Shown: positions 49,144 through 60,929, counted from the first letter of the stretch. The stretch is 64,000 bases of DNA from CAVTJL01 sp963735065 (GCA_963735065.1 CAVTJL010000001.1:2356001-2420000); one strand, 5' to 3'. Translations and numbers: made by a program. The notes: generated by a model from the letters alone, not told the origin.

Positions 49144-50019
49144 TTGACCCTCGACCAGCTTCGCATCTTCGTCGCCGTGGCGGAGCGCCAGCACGTCACG
49201 GCGGCGGCGCGCGCCTTGAACCTCACCCAGTCGGCCGTCAGCAACGCCATCGCGGCGCTGGAGGAGCGCCATGATGTCCGGCTCTTCGATCGGGTCGGGC
49301 GGGGGGTCGTGCTCAACGAGGTCGGGCGCGCCTTTCTGGGCGAGGCGAGGGCGGTGCTGGCGCGGGCGCAGGCGGCCGAGATAGCGCTCGTCGACATGGG
49401 CGGGCTCAGGCGCGGGCGGCTCGCCATCTTCGCCAGCCAGACGATCGCCAGCTATTGGCTGCCGCAGCGCCTTGTCCGCTTCCATGCGCGCCATCCCGGG
49501 ATCGCGCTCGACGTCTCGATCGGCAACACCGAGGAGGCGGCGCACGCCGTGCTGGAGGGCGTGGCCGAGCTCGGCCTCGTGGAAGGCGAGATCGAGCACG
49601 CCGCGCTGGCGCAGGAGCAGGTGGGAAGCGACCGTCTCGTCCTGCTGGTGCATCCCGACCATGCCTGGGCCGCGCGCGTCGCGCCGAGCGTCGCCGATCT
49701 GCTGGCCGAGCCCTGGGTGATGCGCGAGCAGGGGTCAGGCACGCGCTCCAGCCTCGAGGCGGCGCTCGCCTCGGCCGGCTGCGATCCGGCCGGGCTCGAG
49801 GTGGCGATGACCCTGCCCTCGAATGAGGCCGTTCTCGCGGCAACGGAGGCGGGCGCGGGCGTCGCAGCGCTGTCGGAGCACGTCGCGCACGCGGCGCTGC
49901 TGGCAGGCCGGCTCGTCGAGGTCGCCTACAAGCTGCCGGACCGGCGCTTTCGCATGCTCTGGCACAAGGAGCGCTACCGCACCAAGGCGGCGGACGCGTT
50001 CGCATCCCTCCTGCGATGA
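49144..50019 (+). CDS. LysR-family transcriptional regulator (YeiE-like)
   Basis: A 291-residue regulator starting at TTG 49144, preceded by GAGGAG. N-terminal winged helix-turn-helix: MTLDQLRIFVAVAERQHVTAAARALNLTQSAVSNAIAALEERH (residues 1-43). C-terminal effector domain (residues 90-291). The AARALNLTQSAVSNAI recognition-helix pattern resembles CysB-like/YeiE regulators. It likely controls the divergent yeiH. Confidence 0.9.
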   Translation: MTLDQLRIFVAVAERQHVTAAARALNLTQSAVSNAIAALEERHDVRLFDRVGRGVVLNEVGRAFLGEARAVLARAQAAEIALVDMGGLRRGRLAIFASQTIASYWLPQRLVRFHARHPGIALDVSIGNTEEAAHAVLEGVAELGLVEGEIEHAALAQEQVGSDRLVLLVHPDHAWAARVAPSVADLLAEPWVMREQGSGTRSSLEAALASAGCDPAGLEVAMTLPSNEAVLAATEAGAGVAALSEHVAHAALLAGRLVEVAYKLPDRRFRMLWHKERYRTKAADAFASLLR

Positions 50020-50058
50020 GCAAGGCTCGTGCGACGGCGGGGCCGCTCCAGCCTCGCC

Positions 50059-51210
50059 TCAGGCCTGGGTGAGCACCTTCTCCGCGAGCTCGAGGAGGTC
50101 GCGCTCGTCCGCCTGCCGGCGGTTGGAGCGCAGCATGGCCACGTTCTCGGGCCGTGCCATCTGCGCCGCGAGCTGCTCGGCGGTGAGCTCGTCGAAGCCT
50201 TCCCCGCCCAGCGCCACCTTCACCCCGACCTGGCGCAGCAGGCGCTCGAAGGCTTCCGGCAGGGCGGCTGCACCGCCGCTCTCGCCCATGGCCACCGCCG
50301 CCCGGGCGAAGCGCCCGTCGTCGTCCAGGATGTTCCAGGGCAGCGAGGCCAGCATCGCCAGGCCGACGGCGCGGCCGTGGTGGATCGGCCTCAGGGAGGC
50401 CAGGGCATGCCCGATATTGTGGGCGATGGCCGTGCCGGCATTGTCGATGGCGATGCCGGCGAGCGCTGCGGCCAGCAGCATGGCGCTGCGCGCCGCGAGG
50501 TCGTCCGGCACCTCGACCGCGCGCCGCAGGCTCTGGACGACGAGCCTGATCGCGGCGTGCGCGTAGACGTCGTTGGCCGGCGAGGCATTGCCGTTCGTGC
50601 AGGCCTCGAGGGCATGGACGAGGGCGTCGATGCCGGTGGCCGCGGTCAGGGCAGGAGGCAGGCCGACGCTGGCCGTCGGGTCCAGGACCACGAGGTCGGC
50701 CTTCATCGTGTCGCCCCAAAGCCAGGCCTTGGCCCCGTCGGCCAGGGTGAGGACGGTGGTCCGCGTCGTCTCGGAGCCGGTTCCGGCCGTGGTCGGCACG
50801 CAGATCTTGGGCAGCGCGCGCGGCGGCAGCGGATTGGCGCAGAGGGCGTAATGGGCAGCGGGCTCGCCGGCCGGGGCGATGGCTGCCACCGTCTTGCCGA
50901 CGTCGAGGGCCGAGCCGCCGCCCAGCGCCACCACCAGCCCCACCTTCTGCTCGCGCGCGATGGCGGCAGCGGCATCCGCCTGCGCGGCCGAGGGGTCGCT
51001 CTTGAAGGCATCGAAGACGACGACCGACAGACGGGCCGTCTCGAGCGCCAGCGCCGCCCGCTCGATCAGCCCGCCGGGCCGCAGCCCGGGATCGGCCACC
51101 AGCAGCACCGCCTTGGCGTCGGCGGTCAGCTCCTTGGCCAGCGGGCCCAGCCGGTCCAGGGCATGCTCCGCGTGGACGATCCGCGGCGTCGCGGCCAGCT
51201 CGTAAGCCAT
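50059..51210 (-). CDS. Iron-containing alcohol dehydrogenase
   Basis: A 383-residue oxidoreductase starting at ATG 51210, preceded by GAGGAG. Residues 1-175 are the NAD(P) domain (VALGGGSALDVGKTVA; PTTAGTGSETTRT). The C-terminal helical domain carries the metal ligands: Asp in VLDPTASVGLP, His in GIDALVHALEAC, His in AHNIGHALA and His in IHHGRAVGLAM. Substrate could be an alcohol, aldehyde or maleylacetate-like compound. It follows ftsH upstream by only 35 bp (end of ftsH at 51246). Confidence 0.88.
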   Translation of the reverse strand: MAYELAATPRIVHAEHALDRLGPLAKELTADAKAVLLVADPGLRPGGLIERAALALETARLSVVVFDAFKSDPSAAQADAAAAIAREQKVGLVVALGGGSALDVGKTVAAIAPAGEPAAHYALCANPLPPRALPKICVPTTAGTGSETTRTTVLTLADGAKAWLWGDTMKADLVVLDPTASVGLPPALTAATGIDALVHALEACTNGNASPANDVYAHAAIRLVVQSLRRAVEVPDDLAARSAMLLAAALAGIAIDNAGTAIAHNIGHALASLRPIHHGRAVGLAMLASLPWNILDDDGRFARAAVAMGESGGAAALPEAFERLLRQVGVKVALGGEGFDELTAEQLAAQMARPENVAMLRSNRRQADERDLLELAEKVLTQA

Positions 51211-51245
51211 CAGCTCCTCACCCCGGCCCTCGGCCACTCGGCCGC

Positions 51246-53090
<1,845 letters not shown>

Positions 53091-53165
53091 CGGCGGGCGT
53101 TCCTCGAGCTGTCGGACGACGGGCGGTCGGCCGAAGGCCGCCCATCGCCTGGTGTTGCGGCGCCC

Positions 53166-53708
53166 TCAACCGGCTGCCGGATCGAGCCCATTCAACAGGA
53201 ACGCCGCAGGCCCGAGCCGCGCCTTCAACTGAGGCCAGTCGATCGCCTGTGGGTCCTGGATCAGTCGCGACAGCGGCCGATCGTCGAGCCGGATGTCCGC
53301 GGTCAGCTCCGCCGGCGTCAGCTTTCCATCGTGGTTGACGTCGTAGCTCGCGAAGAGCTGGTCAAGCCCCACGAGCTGGAGCGCCAGGAGCCCGAGCATC
53401 AGCCCGCGTCGGTCCGGCTCGGCGAGCGAGCCCTGGTTGGCCAGCGCCCAGTCATTGACCAGGCTCTGCACGCGCTGGACCTCCTCCAGCGACAGGGTTC
53501 CGTCATGGTCCGTATCGGCGTAGGCGAAGCTGCGCGTGAAGCAGGCGCGCGCGGGCCCCACGGCGCAGAAGGGGCCGATCTGCCGGGCGAAGCGATCGAA
53601 GCCTTGAAGTGTCGCCGGGTCGCTGGGCGCGGCAATGGCGGCTGATCCGGCACAGGCCAGGATCAGACCCCAAAGAGCGCCGCGGGCGAGCTTGAGCGGG
53701 TTCTGCAT
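53166..53708 (-). CDS. EF-hand calcium-binding protein, secreted
   Basis: A 180-residue protein starting at ATG 53708 (MQNPLKLARGALWGLILACAGSAAIAAP, a signal peptide). Two EF-hand loops are visible: DTDHDGTLSLEE (~residues 68-79) and DVNHDGKLTPAE (~residues 118-129), both with the Dx(D/N)xDG pattern. It is presumably periplasmic. Its function is unknown. Its stop is 75 bp upstream of ftsH. Confidence 0.75.
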   Translation of the reverse strand: MQNPLKLARGALWGLILACAGSAAIAAPSDPATLQGFDRFARQIGPFCAVGPARACFTRSFAYADTDHDGTLSLEEVQRVQSLVNDWALANQGSLAEPDRRGLMLGLLALQLVGLDQLFASYDVNHDGKLTPAELTADIRLDDRPLSRLIQDPQAIDWPQLKARLGPAAFLLNGLDPAAG

Positions 53709-53764
53709 GCCGTCACTATAGTCCAGTCTCCGCGATCTCGGGCAACCCCTAGCCGCCTTGCGCG

Positions 53765-56425
53765 CTATCTCCCGGCGACGAGACGCTTGAGCTCGTAGAG
53801 CAGATCGAGGGCGGCTCTCGGGCTGAGGTCGTCCGGCGCCACGTTGCGCAGCGCCGCCTCCAGGGGCGAGGGGCCGGTCGACGCCACCTCTGCCGGGGGC
53901 TTGCGCAGGGCAGCGGCAAAGAGCGGCAGATCGTCGGCCAGAGCTGCCGGCGCCGAGCTCGCCTCGCCGGCCTCGAGGCGCTGCAGCACCTCGCTCGCCC
54001 GCTCCGTCACCGCCTGTGGCAGGCCCGCCAGCCTCGCCACGTGGATGCCATAGGATCGGTCCGCGGTGCCTTGTGCCACCTCGTGGAGGAAGACGACGTC
54101 CCCCTGCCATTCCTTGACCCGCATGGTGTGGGGGGCGAGGCCCGGCAGCTTGGCCGCGAGCGCGGTCAGCTCGTGATAGTGGGTGGCGAAGAGGCCGCGG
54201 CAGCGGTTGATCTCGTGCAGATGCTCGACCACCGCCCAGGCCAGGGAGAGGCCGTCATAGGTGGCGGTGCCGCGCCCGATCTCGTCCAGGATGACGAAGC
54301 TCCGCGGCCCCGCCTGATTGAGGATCGCCGCCGTCTCGACCATCTCCACCATGAAGGTGGAGCGGCCGCGCGCCAGGTCGTCGGCGGCGCCGACCCGCGA
54401 GAAGAGCCGGTCGACGACGCCGATCCGCGCCGTGCGCGCGGGCACGAACGAGCCCATCTGGGCCAGCAGGATGATGAGCGCGTTCTGGCGCAGAAAGGTG
54501 CTCTTGCCCGCCATGTTGGGCCCGGTCAGGAGCCAGAGGCGGCTCGTCTCGTCGAGCGTGAGATCGTTGCCCACGAAAGGCTGCCGCTCGCGCGCCAGCG
54601 CCTCCTCGACCACCGGATGCCTGCCTTCCTCGATGACGAGCTCCAGACCGTCCAGGATCTGGGGCCTCACCCAGCGACGGGCGATCGCCAGCTCCGCCAG
54701 GGAGGCGGCGACGTCGAGCTCGGCCAGCAGATGCGCCGTGGAGGCCACCGTCTCGGCCGTGCCGACCACCTCGCCCACGAGCGCCTCGAACAGGGTGAGC
54801 TCCAGCGCCTGGGCGCTTTCCGCGGCCGTCGCGATCCGGCTCTCGAGCTCGCCCAGCTCGACGGTGGTGAAGCGCGTGGCGCCGGCCATGCTCTGGCGCT
54901 GGACGAAGCTCTCCGGGATCTTGGCCCGCTGCGCGCTCGACACCTCCACATAATAGCCCAGCAGGTTGTTGTGGCGGATCTTGAGCGAGGCGATGCCCGT
55001 GCTCTCGCGGTAGGCGGCCTCGAGCGCCGCGATCTTGCGGCGCGCCTGGTCGCGCAGCAGGCGAAGCTCGTCCAGCTCGGCGGAGAGCCCGGCACGGATG
55101 AAGCCGCCGTCGCGGGCGAGGAGAGGGGGCTCCTCGACGAGGCTCGTCAGAAGCTTTTCTCGTAGCGCATCCGTCTGCGGCAGCCGGCGGACGATCGCCT
55201 TGAGGGCCTCGGGCGCCTCGACCAGGAGGTCGCTCACCCGCTGGGCGCGCTCCAGCCCGTGGCCGATCGCCAGGAGATCGCGCGGTCCGCCACGGCCCAG
55301 CGCCAGGCGGGACAGCGCGCGCTCGAGATCGGGGCAGCGCCGCAGCAGCGCCCGCAGCGCCTCGCGTCGCTCCTGGTCGAGCGCGAAGGCCTCGAGCTGA
55401 TCCTGCCGCTCGCGGATCGGCTCCACCACCGTCAGCGGCGCCGCCAGCCGGTCCGCCAGCAGCCTTGCGCCCGCGCTCGTGACGGTGCGGTCGATCACGG
55501 CGAGCAGGCTGCCCTCGCGCTCGCCCGAGAGCGTCTGCGCGAGCTCGAGGTTGCGCCTCGTGGCCGCATCGAGCCTCAGCACGTCGGCCGCCTCGATCCG
55601 GGTCGGAGGCCCGAGCCGCGGCAGCATCCCCTTTTGGGTCAGCTCGAGATAGTCGAGAAGGGCGCCGGCGGCGCCGATCTCGGCGCGGCTGAAGGCGCCG
55701 AACGCGTCGAGCGCCTGGATGCCCAGAAAGCCGGCCAGCCGCCGCTCGGCCGCGACGCTCTCGAAGCTCTGGTCGCGGGCGAGGGTCACACGCTCGCCAA
55801 GCTCGGCCAGGATTGGCCGCAGGCCCGGGTCGGCGCCCAGCCGCTCGCCCGTCACGAGCTCGCCCGGATCGACGCGCGCGAGCAGTGAGGGCAGGGCATC
55901 GGCCGTGGTCGCCTCCGTCCAGAAGCCGCCCGTCGAGATGTCGACCCAGGCGAGCCCGAAGCCGGCCTGGCTGCGCGCGAGCGCTGCCAGGTAGTTGTGG
56001 CGGCGGGCCTCGAGGAGGCCGTCCTCGGTGAGCGTGCCGGGCGTCACGATCCGCACGACGTCGCGGCGGACGAGGGACTTGCCGGGCCGCTTGCGCGCGG
56101 CTGCGGGATCCTCCAGCTGCTCGCAGATGGCGACCTTGAAGCCCTTGCGGATCAGCCGGTGCAGATAGGCCTCGGCATTGTGCACCGGCACGCCGCACAT
56201 CGGGATGTCCTGGCCCTGGTGGCGGCCGCGCTTGGTGAGCGCGATGTCGAGCGCCGGTGCCGCGCGGCAGGCATCCTCGAAGAACAGCTCGTAGAAATCG
56301 CCCATGCGATAGAAGAGGAGCGCGTCCGGATGCGCCGCCTTCAGCGCCTGATACTGGGCGATCATCGGGCTGGCGGCGCGGTCCGCAGGCTCCTTGTCCT
56401 GATCACGCTCGGCGCTTCGCGTCAT
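53765..56425 (-). CDS. mutS: DNA mismatch repair protein MutS
   Basis: An 886-residue mismatch-recognition ATPase. The start ATG at 56425 (MTRSAERDQDKEPADR) gives the usual N-terminus; 51 further in-frame residues are unlikely. The mismatch-reading FYRMGDFYELF (Phe and Glu, residues ~37-47), Walker A TGPNMAGKST (~residues 640-649), Walker B FVILDEIGRGTATYDGLSLAWA and THYHELT are diagnostic. Normal MutS length. It stands alone, divergent from a hypothetical gene. Confidence 0.97.
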   Translation of the reverse strand: MTRSAERDQDKEPADRAASPMIAQYQALKAAHPDALLFYRMGDFYELFFEDACRAAPALDIALTKRGRHQGQDIPMCGVPVHNAEAYLHRLIRKGFKVAICEQLEDPAAARKRPGKSLVRRDVVRIVTPGTLTEDGLLEARRHNYLAALARSQAGFGLAWVDISTGGFWTEATTADALPSLLARVDPGELVTGERLGADPGLRPILAELGERVTLARDQSFESVAAERRLAGFLGIQALDAFGAFSRAEIGAAGALLDYLELTQKGMLPRLGPPTRIEAADVLRLDAATRRNLELAQTLSGEREGSLLAVIDRTVTSAGARLLADRLAAPLTVVEPIRERQDQLEAFALDQERREALRALLRRCPDLERALSRLALGRGGPRDLLAIGHGLERAQRVSDLLVEAPEALKAIVRRLPQTDALREKLLTSLVEEPPLLARDGGFIRAGLSAELDELRLLRDQARRKIAALEAAYRESTGIASLKIRHNNLLGYYVEVSSAQRAKIPESFVQRQSMAGATRFTTVELGELESRIATAAESAQALELTLFEALVGEVVGTAETVASTAHLLAELDVAASLAELAIARRWVRPQILDGLELVIEEGRHPVVEEALARERQPFVGNDLTLDETSRLWLLTGPNMAGKSTFLRQNALIILLAQMGSFVPARTARIGVVDRLFSRVGAADDLARGRSTFMVEMVETAAILNQAGPRSFVILDEIGRGTATYDGLSLAWAVVEHLHEINRCRGLFATHYHELTALAAKLPGLAPHTMRVKEWQGDVVFLHEVAQGTADRSYGIHVARLAGLPQAVTERASEVLQRLEAGEASSAPAALADDLPLFAAALRKPPAEVASTGPSPLEAALRNVAPDDLSPRAALDLLYELKRLVAGR

Positions 56426-56642
56426 GGTTGTGTTGTCTCTTGAATTTTTCTCGCAGATTGCGTAGCCTGCGATCCTAGCGTGGGATCCATACGATCGCGC
56501 GCGCTTCAGGGGCCTTCGCGTCGGTCGAGCCGTGACTCTCGATAGGGTTTCTCGTGGGGAGCGGAGACATGCACGCACGCGATCCTTTGACGATCGCGGC
56601 TGTCCTCGTCAGGGCAGCGCGATCTCCACGTCTGGCCGTGCC

Positions 56643-57173
56643 ATGACCGCGGGCGCGGCGCTGGCCGGCGCATTCCTGGAGGAGAGCCTCGGCGCCGAGG
56701 CCGAGCCCGCCCAGCGCCTCGCGGCCGCGCTGGCACGGCGCGTGGAATACCTCACCTGGGCGGACCGGGCCAGGGTCCTGGACGAGTTCTTCTGGACCGA
56801 GGCCCGTGCGCGCCTGCCGATCGAGGTCGTGACGGCGGTCGTCAATCGCCAGCCATCGACGCTCGGCTCGACGCCGGTCGACGCCTATGCCCGCCTCTGC
56901 ACCCACGTCCTGACCGGCGCGCTGCTCGCGTTGGACGAGCCGCTCGGCATCGCCGCCGTCGAGCAGGCGCTGACCTACGTGCTCTCGCGCCGGGCGGAGC
57001 ACCAGGAGGCGGCGCTCGACTGGATCGCCGCGACCCGATGCCCGACCCTCCAGGAGCATCTGACGCGCCTGCCGGGCTACGCCTTTCTCCTGCTGACCGC
57101 GAGCGGAAGCGATTCGGCCGAGACCTTCATGGCGCGCGATGCCTTTTGGGCAGCGCTTCTCGGCCGGGGCTGA
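56643..57173 (+). CDS. Hypothetical protein
   Basis: A 176-residue protein starting at ATG 56643 (MTAGAALAGAFLEESLGAE) that I do not recognise. It is mostly helical by composition, with no signal peptide or membrane span; it has the sequence VDAYARLCTHVLTGALLALDEPLGIAAVEQALTYVLS and a C-terminal FLLLTASGSDSAETFMA. It is divergent from mutS and convergent with sodC (40 bp gap). A small real gene is likely because the frame is clean and not mirrored by a stronger gene. Confidence 0.5.
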   Translation: MTAGAALAGAFLEESLGAEAEPAQRLAAALARRVEYLTWADRARVLDEFFWTEARARLPIEVVTAVVNRQPSTLGSTPVDAYARLCTHVLTGALLALDEPLGIAAVEQALTYVLSRRAEHQEAALDWIAATRCPTLQEHLTRLPGYAFLLLTASGSDSAETFMARDAFWAALLGRG

Positions 57174-57213
57174 TGCGCAGGCGGGCGAGGGCGTCCTCCT
57201 CCCGCCCGGCGCT

Positions 57214-57744
57214 CTATTCGATGATGCCGCAGGCGAGCCTCGCGCCGCCGCCGCCGAGAGCCTTGGGCTGGTCGCTGTAATTGTCGCCGCCGGCATGGAT
57301 CATCAGGGCGAGGCCCTTGAGGCGGCTCGGATCGGTGATGCGCGGTGCGGTGACGGCCTCGGTGGCCGTTCCGTCCGCCGCCACGACCAGGACGGGCAGG
57401 TCGCCCAGATGCCCCTTGCCGTCGGGGCCCTCGTGGCGGCCGGTCTTGTCGGGATCCCAGTGGCCGCCGGCCGCGAGCGCCGGCACCGTCTTGCCGTCCT
57501 GCTGGCCCGGCGCGCAGCTGCCCTTCGCATGCACGTGGAAGCCGTGCTCGCCCGGCGGCAGATCCTTCAGCTCGGGCTTGAAGACGGTGCCGTCCGGGCC
57601 GCCCGTGATCTCGACCGTGCCGATCGTGGCACCCGGTCCCTCGGGCGTCGCGAGCTGCATCGTGGCCTCGAGCGCCTGCGCGGCGCCGGCCCCGAGGATC
57701 AAGAAGAGCGAGCCGCAAAGAGCGGTCGTGACAGCTGGACGCAT
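57214..57744 (-). CDS. sodC: Superoxide dismutase [Cu-Zn]
   Basis: A 176-residue periplasmic enzyme; the start ATG at 57744 (MRPAVTTALCG) follows AAAGGA and gives a signal peptide cut at AQALEA. Copper ligands are His in HGFHVHAKGS (residues ~62-71), bridging and zinc His in GGHWDPDKTGRHEGPDGKGHLGD, and the last His in LMIHAGGDNYSD. Cysteines in GSC and ARLACG form the disulfide. It removes superoxide in the periplasm. Confidence 0.95.
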   Translation of the reverse strand: MRPAVTTALCGSLFLILGAGAAQALEATMQLATPEGPGATIGTVEITGGPDGTVFKPELKDLPPGEHGFHVHAKGSCAPGQQDGKTVPALAAGGHWDPDKTGRHEGPDGKGHLGDLPVLVVAADGTATEAVTAPRITDPSRLKGLALMIHAGGDNYSDQPKALGGGGARLACGIIE

Positions 57745-57848
57745 CGGTTTGGTCCTTTCTTGAGCACCTATGGGCTCTTTTCGTCTGGCGACAAGGAAGA
57801 TGGCGTTGAAGGGCCGCTTCACCGGCAGGCCGGAGCCGAGACGCGCGC

Positions 57849-58622
57849 TCAGTCCTCCGTCAGCCAGTTGGGCGCAAAATAGCGCTTCAGCTCCCGCTCC
57901 CGCGCGGCGAGCTGGCCGGTCCGGCGCCACGCATCCAGCATCGCCCGCGTCGGCGTCCGGGTCGCGATCCTGGGTCCGCCCGGCGCGAAGGGGCCGATCC
58001 TGTAGTGCACGGGCAGGCCCTTGCCGCGGTCGATGCCGGCGATGCTGCAGTCGAGGCCGGGTGCCCCGGGCTGCTCGTCCGGGCCGTACTCCGTCAGGAA
58101 GACATGCTGGCCGATCGTGGCGGTCCGCTTGCGCCGGGCGAACCAGGGGCAGTTGTCCGGGTCCATCAGGCGCGGGTTGACGAAGTAGAGCGCCCCTCGC
58201 GTGGGGTCGGAGCCGCCCGTGGCGGGTCGCCTGGCGAGGGCAAAGGCCTCCGCCAGCGCCTTCCTGTCCGCCTGGCCCCGCACGATGACCACCTGCTCCG
58301 GCCTGTAGCGATCGGGATGCAGAAGTGCTGCCCGCAGCGCCGGCGACTCGTCGACCGGCTGGAACTGGCCGGGCTCGACCGCGACGGCACAGTCATCGCC
58401 GGGAAAACGGGGGTCGCCGGCCCTGTTGCGCACCACCTGCATCACTGCCGCCATGCCGGCCGGGCCCTCGCCGGCCGCCTCGGCATAGGCGATGAGAGCA
58501 AGGCAGCGCGTGTCGCGCTCCGGGGGCGCGGCCGAGGCGACGGGACACCACGCAAGCAGGAGGGCCACGCCTGCGCCGGCGAGCCAGCTTGCCGCCCGAT
58601 ACGGCCGTCGCGCCGCGGCCAT
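57849..58622 (-). CDS. Cell wall hydrolase, SleB-like
   Basis: A 257-residue secreted protein; start ATG 58622 (MAAARRPYRAASWLAGAGVALLLAWCPVASA, a signal peptide) follows AAGGA. The SleB-type catalytic core has LIAYAEAAGEGPAGMAAVMQVVRNRA, the family's GEA-like glutamate motif, GQFQPVDES (the counterpart of the QFS motif) and an Ala/Gly-rich C-terminus, with two Cys-containing stretches (DNCPWFARRK, LDCSIAGIDRG). It likely cuts peptidoglycan. Confidence 0.8.
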   Translation of the reverse strand: MAAARRPYRAASWLAGAGVALLLAWCPVASAAPPERDTRCLALIAYAEAAGEGPAGMAAVMQVVRNRAGDPRFPGDDCAVAVEPGQFQPVDESPALRAALLHPDRYRPEQVVIVRGQADRKALAEAFALARRPATGGSDPTRGALYFVNPRLMDPDNCPWFARRKRTATIGQHVFLTEYGPDEQPGAPGLDCSIAGIDRGKGLPVHYRIGPFAPGGPRIATRTPTRAMLDAWRRTGQLAARERELKRYFAPNWLTED

Positions 58623-58784
58623 GCGTTTCCTTCCCCCTGAGCCGATCCTGCCCAGGAAGCCTGAAGCCGACCCCGTGCGCAAGCCGCTGCTCCACCTGGA
58701 CACCCGGGCCGGCGGGCGATACCGGGATGAAGGCGATCCGCCGGCCCGACCCGCCGGCCGCCTGGAGGTGAGGGAGACCCGGGC

Positions 58785-59702
58785 ATGATGGGCGGTCCGC
58801 CCAGCGCCTTGCGACAAGCCTGGCCGCGCCGCATGGCGGCCGGAAGGGCCCTGCCCATTCTCGTCGTCGTCGCAGCGCTTCTCGTCATCTGGTACGCGGC
58901 CGCTGTCTGGCTCAACGCCCCGCAGGTGCTCGACCGCTATGCGCGCGGCAAGACCGAATGGACCGCGAGCGGCCTCGTCGCCGACACGCTCTCGATGCAG
59001 CGACCGGTCCTGCCGGCGCCGCATCAGATCCTCGCCGAGATGAAAAAGACGATCCTCGACACGGCGCCGACCTCGCGCCGCTCGCTCCTGTTCCACGCCT
59101 GGGTGACGCTCTCCTCGACCCTGGTGGGCTTCGTGCTGGGCACGCTCCTGGGCTGCGCGCTGGCGATCGGCATCGTCCACGTGCCGACGCTCGAGCGGTC
59201 GCTCCTTCCCTGGATCATCACCTCCCAGACGATCCCGATCCTGGCGATCGCACCCATGGTCATCGTCGTGCTGGGCGCCATCGGCCTCACCGGCCTGCTG
59301 CCCAAGGCCATCATCTCCACCTATCTCTGCTTCTTTCCGGTGGCGATCGGCATGGTGAAGGGCCTGCGCTCGCCCGACCGCCTGCAGCTCGACCTGATGC
59401 GCACCTACAGCGCCACCACGAGCGAGACCCTGTGGCTGCTGCGCTGGCCCTCGGCCCTCCCGTTCCTCTTCGCGAGCCTCAAGGTCGCGGTGGCGATCAG
59501 CCTCGTCGGCGCCATCGTCGGCGAGCTGCCGACCGGCGCCCAGGCCGGCCTCGGGGCGCGCCTGCTCTCGGGCTCCTACTACGGCCAGACGGTGCTGATG
59601 TGGGCGGCCCTGGTCACCGCCTCGCTGCTCGCGGCCATCCTCGTCGCCCTCGTCGGCGTCGCCGAGCGCGTCGTGATGCGGCGCATGGGCACGGCCGCGT
59701 GA
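58785..59702 (+). CDS. ABC transporter permease (SsuC/TauC-like), first of two
   Basis: A 305-residue inner-membrane protein with about six spans. It has one hydrophobic segment near residues 23-43 and the BPD permease domain at 90-300; EAA-like LMRTYSATTSETLWLLRWPSALPFL (~residues 205-229). This type serves NMT1/ThiY-like binding proteins. Its stop overlaps the start of the second permease by 4 bp. Confidence 0.88.
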   Translation: MMGGPPSALRQAWPRRMAAGRALPILVVVAALLVIWYAAAVWLNAPQVLDRYARGKTEWTASGLVADTLSMQRPVLPAPHQILAEMKKTILDTAPTSRRSLLFHAWVTLSSTLVGFVLGTLLGCALAIGIVHVPTLERSLLPWIITSQTIPILAIAPMVIVVLGAIGLTGLLPKAIISTYLCFFPVAIGMVKGLRSPDRLQLDLMRTYSATTSETLWLLRWPSALPFLFASLKVAVAISLVGAIVGELPTGAQAGLGARLLSGSYYGQTVLMWAALVTASLLAAILVALVGVAERVVMRRMGTAA

Positions 59703-60817
59703 GCGCCGCCTCGCAAGGCCTGGCGGGCTTCGTGATCCTCGCGGTCGCGGGCCTCCTCTTGCCGCTGGGCCCGGCCGGCTGGTGGTTCGAGCACCCCTTG
59801 CCGCTGGCGCTGGCCGCGCTCGTGCTCGCCGCCGGCATCTGGTGCCATGCGAGCGGCCGGCGCGGCCTCGAGGACGGCCTCCTGGTCGCGGCGGCCGTCC
59901 TCGTGGGCTCGGCGGCACCGCTCCTCCTCGTCCTGCGGGGTGGTGCCCTCGGTGCCGGCGGCATCGGGCTTTGGATCTTTCTCCTGGCGCTCTTCCTGCT
60001 GGCCTGGCAGGCGATGGCGATCCTGGCGGGCCAGACGGCAGCGGATCGCCGCTGGCAGCGCGCCGGCAGGCTGCTCGTGCCGGTGCTCTTCGGCGCCGGG
60101 CTCCTCTATGTCTGGGAGCTGGCCGTTCGCGCCTTCGACATCCCGCGCGTCCTGCTGCCGGCACCCTCGGCCATCGGCCTGGCGCTCGCGCACAACGGCC
60201 CGATCCTCGCCGCGGACTTTCGCCAGACCTTCCTCAAGGCGGTGATCCCGGGCTGGATCATGGGGTGCGGATCGGGCTTCCTCGTGGCCGTGCTGGTCGA
60301 TCGCGTGCCGTTCCTCCAGCGCGGCCTCCTGCCTTTCGGCAACCTCGTCTCGGCCCTGCCGATCGTCGGCGTGGCGCCCATCATGGTCATGTGGTTCGGG
60401 TTCGACTGGCAGTCGAAGGCCGCGGTCGTCGTCGTCATGACCTTCTTCCCGATGCTGGTGAACGCCGTGACCGGGCTCGCCAGCGCCGGGCGCATCGAGC
60501 GCGACCTGATGCGCTCCTACGCCGCCGGCTACCTGACGACGCTCGTGAAGCTGCGGCTGCCCAGCGCACTCCCGTTCGTCTTCAACGCTCTCAAGATCAA
60601 CAGCACGCTGGCGCTGATCGGCGCCATCGTCGCCGAGTTCTTCGGCACGCCCATCGTCGGCATGGGCTTTCGCATCTCGACCGAGGTCGCGCGCATGGAC
60701 CTCGACATCGTCTGGGCCACCATCACCGTGGCGGCGGTCGCGGGCTCGCTCTTCTACGGGCTCCTGGCGTTGCTCGAGCGCAGCCTCACCTTCTGGCATC
60801 CTTCCTATCGCGACTGA
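59699..60817 (+). CDS. ABC transporter permease (SsuC/ThiX-like), second of two
   Basis: A 372-residue permease with GTG start at 59699 overlapping the first permease stop by 4 bp. Five hydrophobic spans occupy residues 5-120, a feature extra to most SsuC-type permeases, then the BPD permease domain with EAA-like LMRSYAAGYLTTLVKLRLPSALPFVF (~residues 267-292). Paired with the upstream permease for the NMT1-type binding protein downstream. Confidence 0.88.
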   Translation: MSAASQGLAGFVILAVAGLLLPLGPAGWWFEHPLPLALAALVLAAGIWCHASGRRGLEDGLLVAAAVLVGSAAPLLLVLRGGALGAGGIGLWIFLLALFLLAWQAMAILAGQTAADRRWQRAGRLLVPVLFGAGLLYVWELAVRAFDIPRVLLPAPSAIGLALAHNGPILAADFRQTFLKAVIPGWIMGCGSGFLVAVLVDRVPFLQRGLLPFGNLVSALPIVGVAPIMVMWFGFDWQSKAAVVVVMTFFPMLVNAVTGLASAGRIERDLMRSYAAGYLTTLVKLRLPSALPFVFNALKINSTLALIGAIVAEFFGTPIVGMGFRISTEVARMDLDIVWATITVAAVAGSLFYGLLALLERSLTFWHPSYRD

Positions 60818-60929
60818 GCAGCAAGGGCGGCGCCGCAAAACGGCGTCGCTGACAAGCCGCCACGGCTATGCTTCAACATTCGGCAGCCGGCGAGGCGCGA
60901 GCGGTCGGCAAGAGCAAGGGGGCGCGAGA

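Noticed and set aside
57849..60164. A 771-codon minus-strand frame and similar long antisense frames over rplY-ychF (3548-6014), acsA, mutS and the permeases.
   Set aside because: These are shadows of well-identified genes on the other strand; only the terminal part of the 57849 frame (SleB-like) is real.
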